Source: UBA1431 sp049324235
Lineage (GTDB): Bacteria > Bacillota > Clostridia > Christensenellales > UBA1431
Reading direction: 5' to 3'
Assembly (NCBI GenBank): GCA_049324235.1
Contig: JBMOLJ010000114.1
Coordinates: forward strand, 1-29,471
DNA length: 29,471 nucleotides
The translations under genes and the position numbers were made by a program. This document shows, piece after piece, positions 16,001 to 23,516 of the stretch (positions within the stretch are counted from its first letter, which is position 1; each line of letters begins with the position of its first letter). Below the pieces are notes generated by a model. That model was given only the letters and a program-made list of their open reading frames with translations, did no database searches and had not been told where the DNA came from.

Positions 16001-16503
16001 TGTTCATTGCTCTTCGGTATTGGGACAGCGGCCTCCGCCGCCGGTTCGCCGTTTTGTAAAACGGCCTTGTTTCCACTTTGGGGAACAATCTCACCGATGA
16101 CGCCGATTGGATCATTCAACAGCACCGTAAGCGCCATGGCAGCGGTCAGTTCCTCAGAACCCATGGCGGCGGCCACCTGTGACGCCGTATTCATCATCGA
16201 TGTCATCTCTGCTTGGATATTCCTGTTTTCAGGAAAGCGATAACTGCGCAGCATCCCGCGCAATTGGCCCCGTGCGCGTGACGAATCGATCCCGGCTTCG
16301 GACAAAAGCGCCCGTACTTGGCGAATATCCTCTTTGATTCCGCTATGGTATTTCTCTTTTGGTGTGATATCTTTGGGCTGAAGCTCGGCAAGCTTCAAAA
16401 TGCCTAAAAAAACATGCTCTACTGCAAGCTCCGCGCCATTGCCCGCCGCAAGCTCCGCCTGCGCGCGCATCATGACAAATTGCATGGTGATGGATGAATC
16501 CAA
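13003..16503 (-). CDS. ClpB-like AAA+ / receiver-like / FtsH-like AAA+ M41 protease fusion
   Basis: A 1166-residue chain (numbered from the TTG at 16503). Residues 1-140 resemble a Clp N-domain (AVEHVFLGIL). An AAA_2 (ClpA/B D2-type) ATPase follows: Walker A GPPGVGKT at 237-244, Walker B LLFDE at 302-306, then FTSNAG. Residues about 515-650 look like a receiver domain (ILIFG, LVLLDLS, LPVYLLE, RAGARGKL). Next is an FtsH-type AAA: GPPGTGKT 772-779, IIFIDE 827-832, LARRFDR. The C-terminus is an M41 zinc protease with HESGH (998-1002) and third ligand Asp 1075 (TGASGDLEQAT). It lacks the transmembrane helices of FtsH, so it should be soluble. The TTG start follows GGAGGTGA by five bases; the GTG at 16512 lies inside that site. 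Likely an ATP-dependent protease with an extra unfoldase ring. Confidence 0.9.
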   Translation of the reverse strand: MDSSITMQFVMMRAQAELAAGNGAELAVEHVFLGILKLAELQPKDITPKEKYHSGIKEDIRQVRALLSEAGIDSSRARGQLRGMLRSYRFPENRNIQAEMTSMMNTASQVAAAMGSEELTAAMALTVLLNDPIGVIGEIVPQSGNKAVLQNGEPAAEAAVPIPKSNEQTPDAASEMGLGFLPELTARIRTMRSKLLSTVCGQDHVVHAFSEGMFSAEVLAASDEKRRRPRAIFVFAGPPGVGKTFLAEQAAEALSIPYKRFDMSSFSDHQSYMNLIGFERSYQGAKPGTLTGFVKQHPHSILLFDEIEKAHLNTIHLFLQILDAGRLSDKYMDEDVSFKDTIIIFTSNAGRSLYEGDAKQNAAGIPRKTILNALETEKNPQTGQPFFPAAITSRMATGWPLLFNHLQANDLEKISAGEFKRFCELFHKQYGITVSADDLLASTLLFAEGGQADARTLRAQTELFFKNEIFKLCRLFNVDSFLSVLERLDSLRFEVDAVHLSADVLPLFQNNEKAEILIFGTPWFADACKEKLPGFVFYQTTNRDEALKIAGEKDIRLVLLDLSTRDETAAKNDESSLSPNLAAATGTVNAFDFAPMAAASIHEGNELFSAIRERLPELPVYLLETELFKIDSELLMSFVRAGARGKLSAPTDDFTVFEDELEDICKRMYMQSVAARMAGERKVLYFETAPKFTPDKKEVVIRVRDLQLKRALAAEDAGEVLTDAEKPNIRFADVIGAGEAKEELQFFINYLKNPKKFSAQGLKPPKGILLYGPPGTGKTLLAKAMAGESGVAFIPAVASSFVTKYQGSGPESVRALFKKARRYAPAIIFIDEIDAVGRTRGGSDSAHGEEMALNALLTEMDGFSVDPKRPVFVLAATNFDVEEGKGGMGTIDAALARRFDRKIMVDLPNKDDRRQYIEMMLKKNKTHIVTEQMIERLAGRSTGMSLANMASVLELANRMAVKQNKPLDDALLDEAFELSRFGAEKNWGHEYLERVARHESGHAFLCYLGGNTPSYLTIVARGGHGGYMEHSDQDMGPLQTKEDLISRIRVSLGGRAAEIVYYGEKDGVSTGASGDLEQATRVARAMICNYGMDDEFGMAVMSAEEATRGPLAAKVSERVSAIIRDEMKNTVEIIAKNKHRMDRMVNALLEKNKLTREEMEALLDQE

Positions 16504-16531
16504 ATGCGTCACCTCCGGTTATTTTTCTGAT

Positions 16532-16562
16532 GAAAGAGGGGGGCTAACCTTGCCATCCCCCT
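16532..16562 (-). terminator. Weak GC hairpin between the 165-aa gene and the fusion protease
   Basis: On the minus strand GGGGGATGGC pairs with GCCCCCC around an AAGGTTA loop, followed by TCTTTC. It may attenuate transcription into the protease gene rather than stop it, as no clear promoter follows. Confidence 0.4.
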
Positions 16563-16584
16563 ACATTGGTGAATTTTAAGTGTA

Positions 16585-17082
16585 TTAAACAAATTCGGAC
16601 AAGCTTATCAAATTTTGCAGATTTCCATCAACATCATCGAGTTTAACTCCCAGGGAAATGACATATATGCTTTGGCCTTTTAATGGCGACCCGTGACGAT
16701 TGCCCAGCGGCAAGAAGCCATCAAAAGTTCGCTCAAGAAAATAGTCAAGCCGATCTGGCAGTTCGCTCAACGATGCATCGTCTTGCAGCGTCACCACAGG
16801 CGCGTTCCACTCGTTTGGCAAAACAAAATACACCTTGTCGGCTGTAACCATATTCATTGTACCGCACTGAAACTTATTGCCTTTTTCATAAGGCTTGCAA
16901 AGAAAAGAGGCAAGCTCTGCTGCGTAGCGGTCCTTCTTGCGAAAATGCTCTACCGTCTCCGATACGCCTTTATCATTCAATGCGCCGTTCTCCCTCATCG
17001 GAGCTAAAAAGAACATTAACGTAGGCTCTCCGAAAGAGACAATATCCAGTTTACGATCCTCAGATAAATCATTGTAATACAT
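16585..17082 (-). CDS. Hypothetical protein (165 aa)
   Basis: I do not recognise this protein. It is soluble, with no signal, and looks alpha/beta (PTLMFFLAPM, DKVYFVLPNEWNAPVVTL, SIYVISLGVKLDD). The start is the ATG at 17082, preceded by GGGAGG at good spacing; an ATG five codons earlier overlaps that site. It lies between the propeller-kinase and the fusion protease in the same unit, so it may be an adaptor, kinase substrate or degradation target, which is inference from position only. Confidence 0.65.
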   Translation of the reverse strand: MYYNDLSEDRKLDIVSFGEPTLMFFLAPMRENGALNDKGVSETVEHFRKKDRYAAELASFLCKPYEKGNKFQCGTMNMVTADKVYFVLPNEWNAPVVTLQDDASLSELPDRLDYFLERTFDGFLPLGNRHGSPLKGQSIYVISLGVKLDDVDGNLQNLISLSEFV

Positions 17083-17118
17083 AACAGTACCTCCCATAAA
17101 ATATGTTTTAGTACACTA

Positions 17119-20100
17119 TTAAAAGGTATATTCCCATACCACGTTCCAAAGCTTTAACAATCCATCCTGTCCACCCGTAATAATCAAGGAGCCATCCAGC
17201 GCCACACGCTTGACTTCTCCCGTATGTGCCCCCAATTCCTTCACGCAGTTCTGGTTGACATTGCTATAGATTTTCAGCATGCCGCCGGTATCTGCTGTGC
17301 ATAAGAATTTTCCGTCATCACTAAATTCAGCATCGGAAATGACTGTTGGGTTCTTATCAAATTTGGCCGCCAGACTTTTATCCGTGGGATACAACTTTCC
17401 GTCGCAATCCCAAAAATCGCTGGGACTTAATACGGCAGGCTGATTCTTATAAATCTTACCCCCAAAAAAGCGGCCGCTCCTGTCAACACAATACAGGTTG
17501 TGGACGCTAAATGCCGTATTTGCACGGTAATCTGTGTTTTGGGAAAAGCAATACCTTTCTTCCAATTGAAGCGTATTCAAGCTGACAACGGCAATATCGC
17601 TGATAAAGGTATCGGAAGCACCTATTCGATCCGCGAAAAACAAGTAAATCATGTTATTTTGCTCGATTGTTCTCAGAGCGTGCTTTCCAAAGCCATGCAA
17701 TGTATTTACGGCAATGTCTTTTTCCAAATCACGAAGGGAATAGGACCCTGCGTTTTCTTCCTTTACAATACCGTATTGAAGATCGGTTGTAACATAAATA
17801 TAATTCTTCTTCAACTTTTTGGCTTCGTTTGTGGCTACATCAATTAAAAGCGTCTCCTGCGGTCCCAGGCATATGAGCACTTTATCGTCAGAGGAAAAAT
17901 ACACCGAGCTTAATTCTTCTTTTATATCCTGAATAAGCTTTTTTAGATTTCCTTCTTTCGTGTATAAATATATCTGATGTTGCCCGGACAGGCACAATAT
18001 TGTATCTTTGGCATGATTGACGCCTACATCGGCAATGGCATACGGATGCTCCAACTTCTTGCTAATGTGATTAACTGTCCGGACGCCGGTTCTTGTACCA
18101 TAGGCCCCGACAGCATCATTAAGTCTGATACATTCCATATCCTCGCCTTTTAAGGACCTGGCTATAGAAAGCTGATCTTGCGCCCGTGCAATATCGGAAT
18201 GCTTAAGCGCATCATATCCGGCACGAATGGCTGACTGGAAACGATTATTGAGTGATTCCGTCTCATTAAAACTTTTTATCGCGCACAATATGTAGTCGCT
18301 TTTTTCACCCTGTGTGAGCGTATACACGATCCCCATATCGGTTACAAGGTATCGACCTTCCATTGTAACAGCGGCTTTGCTGCCGGATATAGTTCTTGCG
18401 CATCCTTCGCTATGTGTGTCATATATAACCACATGATCAAAACACGCAACGGCAATGCCAATTTGAGATGTGTGTATCCCGTGGCATTCGCCATAGGTGT
18501 TGGTAAACTTTCTTATTATTCTTCCCGAAGCATCCATAAGGACCATTTGACCCAAATTATCGCAGGCAAGTATATTTCCATCCGCGCAGACGCTAAAGTC
18601 TTTAATATCTGCTTCCGCCAGAACTGTGTTTTTCACACCCTGCTCCACATCCCAAATGGATATCTCCCGGTTCCCCGAGCTTGTAATCAGGCATCCATTT
18701 GGCAGAAAACCAACGGCGCTTAACTGGCCGTTCCTGCCTTTGAGTATTTTCTTCGGTTGAAGAGTCTTTGCGTCCAAGATGAAAAGTGGACTGCCTTTCT
18801 CATCCAAATCACTGATACAGGCAATCCATTTGGCATCGAAGCTCATGGAAAGCCCGCTTACGCCATAATGTGTAAAATTGGTTGGATTATATATTTTACT
18901 GATATCCAGAGCCGCCTCAACGTCGCCGGTTCTGATGTTGATTCTGTTAATCAAGCCGTCTGGCCCATACGAATATAGCTGCCGTTTGTCCGGACTAACG
19001 ACAAGCCCGCCAACACCCTCTTTTCCACTGTAATTAAGATGCCCCCGGTTTTTATGACAGGTAACACTCCAAACCATCTTCTTTGAAATGACCTCTGTGC
19101 AGGCAATTGAACCACTTTCGTGCCCGAGCAAAAAGTAAAGCCCATCATCGAACGCGACTAATTGGATGGTATTGTAGTATCGCGTGTAAGATTTTTCATA
19201 CGGAGTTAAAAAATCGTATGCTTGTTTAAGGGCAATGCCCTCGCTATCAATTCGGTTCGCAAGCTGTTTATCAACGGCAGCAATACGCCTTGCCGCTTCA
19301 CGATCATCTATAACGCCATTGCGCCAAAGCAACAGGCTTTGATTATAGCTGGATTCCAGATGTCCGGGAGAGAAAACAAGCGCCTGTTTCCAGCAACGTT
19401 GTGCATCCTCCAGATTGCCCAGGTCGATATAGGAAAGCGCCCGGTTATTCAAACTATCCGCCGTATCCGCCGCAGCCTTGGACACGGGGCGCGGATAGTC
19501 TTTTCCGGTTTCTCCCCGATAGATTTCCAGCAGCCGTTTTTCTATCTCTGCAAAATCATGCGGACGTTCGGTTTCCTTCGCGTTTAAGCATTTTCTTAGC
19601 AGCTCCTGCATCTTTTGAGAGATAGTGACTTTTGCATCAGGAAAATATTCCTCGCACGCCGCACCTGCGATCACGCCGTTTTGCCAAGGACGCTCTCCGA
19701 GGTACATTTCCATCACCGATACCGCCCAGGAATAGATATCGGTGCGCCGGGTGAGTTGCCCGCCGTTCATCTGCTCCATTGAGCAGTAGGCAGGGGTATA
19801 GCCGCCACTGGCGGAAAATATCGTGGCGTCGGTCGGGATATCCGCATCAAGTACGGTCAGTGTGGCGCGTGCTCTGGCGATACCGAAGTCAGCTACTTTT
19901 GCGTCCCAATTCTTCGTCAAAAGCAGGTTATCGGGTTTGACATCCTGATGGATCAGTCCTTGCTCATGAGCGTAATGCAGCCCGCGCGCGAACTGGATTG
20001 AGATATCAAGGATACGCTCCGCGGCGTTTCCTTCGTACAGTCTTTCGTCCTCAATGGCGTTTTTCAAGCTGCCGCCGTCCATCCATTCCGAGAAAATGGA

Positions 20101-20514
20101 GGGCACATTGTCGATTTCACGCACATAATAACAGGATACGATATGAGGATGCAGGCCAAGATTGATCCACGCCTCGCATTCATGGACGAAGTTTTCTTTC
20201 TGCTTTTCTGACTGAAAGAGACTTGATTTTGGGCGCTTCATAGCAAGGTCAACATTCCAGCCGGTATGATGCACACGCCATACCGCGCCCATGCCGCCCT
20301 CAATGGCATCAGATTCGATGCGATAGGTATCCAGCAGAGAAACGCCTTTTTCGATAACCGGCGCACAATTCCCGTCATTGAAGGCCGCTTCACCGTCCAA
20401 AACGGTGGCGTCATCCGGCATGGTTGCAACATCGTCGGGCAGAGTGGCGTCTGCCGCTTCGGTATCAAGAATCGTTTCCTCTGCGTCTAATATCGTTTTT
20501 TCATCTTTGGCCAT
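17119..20514 (-). CDS. Ser/Thr kinase with TPR and C-terminal WD40-like beta-propeller (1131 aa)
   Basis: Residues 1-40 hold five T-x-x-D motifs (Thr 7, 14, 24, 31, 37). The kinase domain (about 64-335) is complete: EGGMGAVW loop (72-79), Lys 93 in LAMK, HQD catalytic loop (189-191, Arg replaced by Gln) with Lys 193 and Asn 196, DFG 209-211, and CSMEQ in the APE position. The HQD change suggests an activation-loop-independent (non-RD) kinase. A TPR-like stretch (about 345-410) follows, then some 680 residues of beta-propeller repeats (for example VKRVALDGSLIITGGQDG and LLKLWNVVWEY at the very end). No transmembrane helix, unlike PknB-type receptors. The ATG at 20514 follows GAGGGGTGAT; the ATG at 20529 lies before that site. 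Likely a cytosolic kinase with a large protein-binding platform. Confidence 0.9.
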   Translation of the reverse strand: MAKDEKTILDAEETILDTEAADATLPDDVATMPDDATVLDGEAAFNDGNCAPVIEKGVSLLDTYRIESDAIEGGMGAVWRVHHTGWNVDLAMKRPKSSLFQSEKQKENFVHECEAWINLGLHPHIVSCYYVREIDNVPSIFSEWMDGGSLKNAIEDERLYEGNAAERILDISIQFARGLHYAHEQGLIHQDVKPDNLLLTKNWDAKVADFGIARARATLTVLDADIPTDATIFSASGGYTPAYCSMEQMNGGQLTRRTDIYSWAVSVMEMYLGERPWQNGVIAGAACEEYFPDAKVTISQKMQELLRKCLNAKETERPHDFAEIEKRLLEIYRGETGKDYPRPVSKAAADTADSLNNRALSYIDLGNLEDAQRCWKQALVFSPGHLESSYNQSLLLWRNGVIDDREAARRIAAVDKQLANRIDSEGIALKQAYDFLTPYEKSYTRYYNTIQLVAFDDGLYFLLGHESGSIACTEVISKKMVWSVTCHKNRGHLNYSGKEGVGGLVVSPDKRQLYSYGPDGLINRINIRTGDVEAALDISKIYNPTNFTHYGVSGLSMSFDAKWIACISDLDEKGSPLFILDAKTLQPKKILKGRNGQLSAVGFLPNGCLITSSGNREISIWDVEQGVKNTVLAEADIKDFSVCADGNILACDNLGQMVLMDASGRIIRKFTNTYGECHGIHTSQIGIAVACFDHVVIYDTHSEGCARTISGSKAAVTMEGRYLVTDMGIVYTLTQGEKSDYILCAIKSFNETESLNNRFQSAIRAGYDALKHSDIARAQDQLSIARSLKGEDMECIRLNDAVGAYGTRTGVRTVNHISKKLEHPYAIADVGVNHAKDTILCLSGQHQIYLYTKEGNLKKLIQDIKEELSSVYFSSDDKVLICLGPQETLLIDVATNEAKKLKKNYIYVTTDLQYGIVKEENAGSYSLRDLEKDIAVNTLHGFGKHALRTIEQNNMIYLFFADRIGASDTFISDIAVVSLNTLQLEERYCFSQNTDYRANTAFSVHNLYCVDRSGRFFGGKIYKNQPAVLSPSDFWDCDGKLYPTDKSLAAKFDKNPTVISDAEFSDDGKFLCTADTGGMLKIYSNVNQNCVKELGAHTGEVKRVALDGSLIITGGQDGLLKLWNVVWEYTF

Positions 20515-20541
20515 GATATCACCCCTCATGCGATAGTGATG

Positions 20542-20745
20542 TTACCGCTCAGCTTGCTCTTTTTTACGTTCTTTCTTTTTCCGAAAGTATACATAGCGAA
20601 GCCGCTCAACCTCGTCGTTGGTATATTGCGCGTCGATATATTCATATTCATCCAGATAAGGATGTCCATTGGCGTCATGCAGCGGCACCAGCATCCTGTC
20701 AAAATCCTCGTTAGTATATTCCTTGTTCATATCAAAATCTTTCAT
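20542..20745 (-). CDS. Small charged protein (67 aa)
   Basis: A 67-residue protein rich in Asp, Glu, Tyr and, at its C-terminus, Lys/Arg/Glu (YFRKKKERKKEQAER), which suggests a helix or a nucleic-acid/protein contact. AAGGAGG lies at a good distance before the ATG at 20745. It sits between the phosphatase and propeller-kinase genes; its stop lies 27 bases before the kinase start. The 95 bases separating it from the phosphatase gene contain the perfect palindrome TGTCAATTGACA (20819-20830). Function unknown; a kinase or phosphatase accessory is possible. Confidence 0.6.
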   Translation of the reverse strand: MKDFDMNKEYTNEDFDRMLVPLHDANGHPYLDEYEYIDAQYTNDEVERLRYVYFRKKKERKKEQAER

Positions 20746-20840
20746 AGATACAGCCTCCTTACCTTTTATATGGTCATTGTAGCTGCTTTCTTCTGAAAAC
20801 GTTTGAAACTTGCACTTCTGTCAATTGACACTATGAAAAC

Positions 20841-21605
20841 TCACGATACGATTTTAATATAGACCGCTGAGATATTATCGTTTCCGCCGTTTTCATTAGC
20901 TTCCCTGATCAATTTTTCACAGATGGTTCGGGAGCTTTTGCTGCTGCGCAGGATACGAGCAAGCTCATGATCATGAGCCATGCCGTATAATCCATCGCTG
21001 CATAAGAGAATCCGATCCCCCGGTTCAATGTCACAGATAAAATAATCCGGCAGCGCGGGCGCGTTCATTCCTACGAATCGGGTAAGGCGAGAGCTTGCCG
21101 GATGCCCTGTTGCGCCGTCTTTCGAAAGCTCACCATTTTTGACCATAATAGCGGCAATATTATGATCTTCCGTAATCTGTGAGATTGTCTTTTTATATTT
21201 CCGCAACAGGTAGCCGCGACTGTCGCCTAAATTTGCAAAAATTGCCTTGTCCCGATACAGCCATACGCCACAGAAGGTTGCGCCAAAGCTGATATATTCT
21301 TCCGTGTTTGCCGTGTTGAACAGCCCGTCGCTAACCATACGGATAGTTTCGGCAAAAGCGGCTCCGGCTTCTTCGGGCGTCTCTGCATCTTTGAGAGCGA
21401 AGGGCATCATCGCGGGAATGGCTTCTCGCACATACGCGGACGCTTTTGCGCCCTGCTGAAGACCGCCCATACCATCGGAAACGGCAAATACGCCGATATC
21501 CGGGCAGAGGATGATTTCATCCTGATTGGTGTTTCTGATCCGGCCGGTGTCCATTTGCCCGGCAAAGGAAAAGCCATATGCAAAGGTCGATATTGTCCAT
21601 TTCAT
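20841..21605 (-). CDS. PP2C-family Ser/Thr protein phosphatase
   Basis: The 254-residue protein has the full set of PP2C metal-binding motifs: R-N-T-N-Q-D-E (Asp 29), V-S-D-G-M-G-G (Asp 44), LGDSRGYLL, EDHN, LLCSDGLYGM and GGNDNISAV at the end. Such enzymes are Mn/Mg-dependent and reverse Ser/Thr kinase reactions; here the substrates are likely the island's kinases or their targets. No membrane segment. The ATG at 21605 overlaps the stop of the FHA-kinase gene (TGATG), so the two are translationally coupled, which supports a kinase/phosphatase pair. Confidence 0.93.
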   Translation of the reverse strand: MKWTISTFAYGFSFAGQMDTGRIRNTNQDEIILCPDIGVFAVSDGMGGLQQGAKASAYVREAIPAMMPFALKDAETPEEAGAAFAETIRMVSDGLFNTANTEEYISFGATFCGVWLYRDKAIFANLGDSRGYLLRKYKKTISQITEDHNIAAIMVKNGELSKDGATGHPASSRLTRFVGMNAPALPDYFICDIEPGDRILLCSDGLYGMAHDHELARILRSSKSSRTICEKLIREANENGGNDNISAVYIKIVS

Positions 21606-23512
21606 CAGAGCACACCTTTGACCGCATGCCGAATATTCATAGGCAAAGCCTTTACGATCTGACTTTTAAACTCTGCGGCAGTCTTAATACCGATTTCCGG
21701 CCTTTCAACAAGCGCATGGTCGATTACGGAGGCAAGCTTCTCCGGTATCCTCGAATCCCTCTGACGAATCGGCACGGGCGTGCCCGTATACATCTCCAGC
21801 CAGATATCTTTGCCGCGTATATCTTTTGGAAAGCTACCGGTCAACATGTTGTAGTAGCTGGCGGCTGCCGCCCATACATCTACTTCCGGCTTGGAATATT
21901 TATAGTTTGCAATTTGCTGGCGTGGCTGGAATACGGGTGTAGCCGCAGCGGTTCCCGTGCGGGTATGCCTCGAAAGTCCTGCCGTCTCAAAAGCTTTTGC
22001 AAAACCGAAATCGGCAACTTTGACAACAGGATATTTCCCGTTATCCATAAGGAAAATGTTGCCCGGCTTAAAATCCCGGTGGACAACCCCCGTTGCGCGC
22101 CTTATTCCATCTTCGCATTCCATACTAACTTCTGCGTGATGCGCATATTCCAGCCCGTCCAGCGCTTGCAGGATGATGTAAGTCGCAACGTCAAGCGGCA
22201 ACTTGCCACCGCACCGTTCCATGTAATTATCAACGCTGCCACCTTCACACAGTTCCATAAGTATGAAAAACATGTCGCTCTCACAGCCTGTTTTATATAC
22301 CCGGATTACATTTTTATGTTCCAGTGCTTCACCCAGCCTGGCTTCCCGAAGAAAGGATTTTTTGGCACGTTCATCCGCTGCCACTTGGGGAAGCATGGTT
22401 TTGAGTGCAAATTTCTTGCCTGTTTTTTCTTCCTGAACCAGCCAAACTTCACCCATTCCGCCCGCACCCAAGCGTTTCACCTTGCGAAAACCTTTAAGGA
22501 TTGCAGGGCCGCTATCCTTTTCCTGCTGAACAAGGGCAGCATCCAATGCATGTTTGAGTATAGCTTCCAATACCTTTTTCCGATCTTCTACGCACTTAGG
22601 ACAAAGATTATTATCTGGCGCTTTGGGGGTAAATTGCTTTCCGCACCCCATGCACCTTTTCTCCGCCTGCTGATTTTTCATTTCTTCCAGATGCTTACAT
22701 TCGGCCTCGCGGCGTTCGTTTTCTTCCGCTGCGCGCTTGCGCTGTTCATCCTGTTTGCGTTGTATTTCTTCTTCGGCTTTTTTAAGCGCTGCTGCTGCGG
22801 CCACTGCTTTCATATGTTCGCGTTCGGCCTCTTCCTTGGCCGCTCTGTCCGCTGCCGCTTTCAGTTTTTTTGCAAGCGCTTCAGCAACAACGTCCGCTTC
22901 TTTGCGCTTTTTTTCACCCTCCAGGCGTTCTCCTTCCAAGCGCGCCTGCTCGATACGCGCGTTTTCAATGCGCTCTTTCTCTACCGCAGCCAGCGCATCA
23001 TCCCGTTTCTTCGCTTCACGCCGCGAATAGCATGCTTCACAAATCGGTTCGCCTTTGTCATTCACATGTGTTTGCGGAGCATCGTCGGGGGTGGTTTCTC
23101 CGTTCCCGACCTCATCAGCTCCTAATACTTCTTCGCCGCAGTCCGCGCAGCATATAGCCGCTATTGTACGCAGGGTCAGTTCGCAATGTTTACCGAGGCC
23201 AAGCGTATTCCCATCATGCAGATCGAATTCCTCATGATATTCCTTCTGGGCGTCTTCCGCCGATATGGTGCGTTCACGTCCTCCAATTTTTTCTCCATTT
23301 AAAAACGTTCCGTTCAAGCTCCCGAAATCGCGCACCGTAACATAGGGAGGCGTAACTTCCAGCATGCAATGATAGCGGGATACGGACTTATCCGGCAACA
23401 CGATTGCACAATCTTCCTGCCTGCCGACAAAAAGCTGTTCTTTTTCCGAATAGGTGAATTCCTTCCCGGAAAGCTCCCCCTTCGTGACCTTTAAAATAAC
23501 TTTTGATGGCAT
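21605..23512 (-). CDS. FHA - zinc ribbon - coiled coil - Ser/Thr kinase (635 aa)
   Basis: An FHA domain fills residues 5-115, with the phosphothreonine-binding set intact: GR at 30-31, SVSRYH (43-48) and SLNGT (65-69). A split cysteine cluster follows (C122/C125 and C158/C161). Residues 165-285 form a long charged coiled coil rich in Ala, Glu, Lys and Arg. A second zinc ribbon has C287/C290 and C304/C307. The C-terminal kinase (341-600) is complete: GAGGMGEVW, Lys 371, HRDFKPGN (478-485), DFG 501-503, although the APE motif is replaced by VFQPRQQ. The linker has a TTPDD segment (140-144) with overlapping T-x-x-D. FHA reading of pThr in partner proteins is established for the family; the partner here is inferred. 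It starts 4 bases after the regulator gene and overlaps the phosphatase gene. Confidence 0.93.
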   Translation of the reverse strand: MPSKVILKVTKGELSGKEFTYSEKEQLFVGRQEDCAIVLPDKSVSRYHCMLEVTPPYVTVRDFGSLNGTFLNGEKIGGRERTISAEDAQKEYHEEFDLHDGNTLGLGKHCELTLRTIAAICCADCGEEVLGADEVGNGETTPDDAPQTHVNDKGEPICEACYSRREAKKRDDALAAVEKERIENARIEQARLEGERLEGEKKRKEADVVAEALAKKLKAAADRAAKEEAEREHMKAVAAAAALKKAEEEIQRKQDEQRKRAAEENERREAECKHLEEMKNQQAEKRCMGCGKQFTPKAPDNNLCPKCVEDRKKVLEAILKHALDAALVQQEKDSGPAILKGFRKVKRLGAGGMGEVWLVQEEKTGKKFALKTMLPQVAADERAKKSFLREARLGEALEHKNVIRVYKTGCESDMFFILMELCEGGSVDNYMERCGGKLPLDVATYIILQALDGLEYAHHAEVSMECEDGIRRATGVVHRDFKPGNIFLMDNGKYPVVKVADFGFAKAFETAGLSRHTRTGTAAATPVFQPRQQIANYKYSKPEVDVWAAAASYYNMLTGSFPKDIRGKDIWLEMYTGTPVPIRQRDSRIPEKLASVIDHALVERPEIGIKTAAEFKSQIVKALPMNIRHAVKGVL

Positions 23513-23516
23513 AGAC

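Noticed and set aside
13003..16503. Housekeeping membrane protease FtsH
   Set aside because: No transmembrane segments; it has an extra ClpB-like ATPase and sits in an accessory operon.
20819..20830. TGTCAATTGACA palindrome as an operator
   Set aside because: A 12-base perfect palindrome next to the phosphatase stop, but no good -10 box at the right distance from its TTGACA, so no function can be supported.
21578..23125. Long plus-strand open frame of 515 codons opposite the FHA-kinase gene
   Set aside because: It is the antisense of a gene with intact FHA and kinase motifs. Its Phe/Cys/Leu-rich composition mirrors the Glu/Lys/Ala coiled coil, and it has no recognisable domain.
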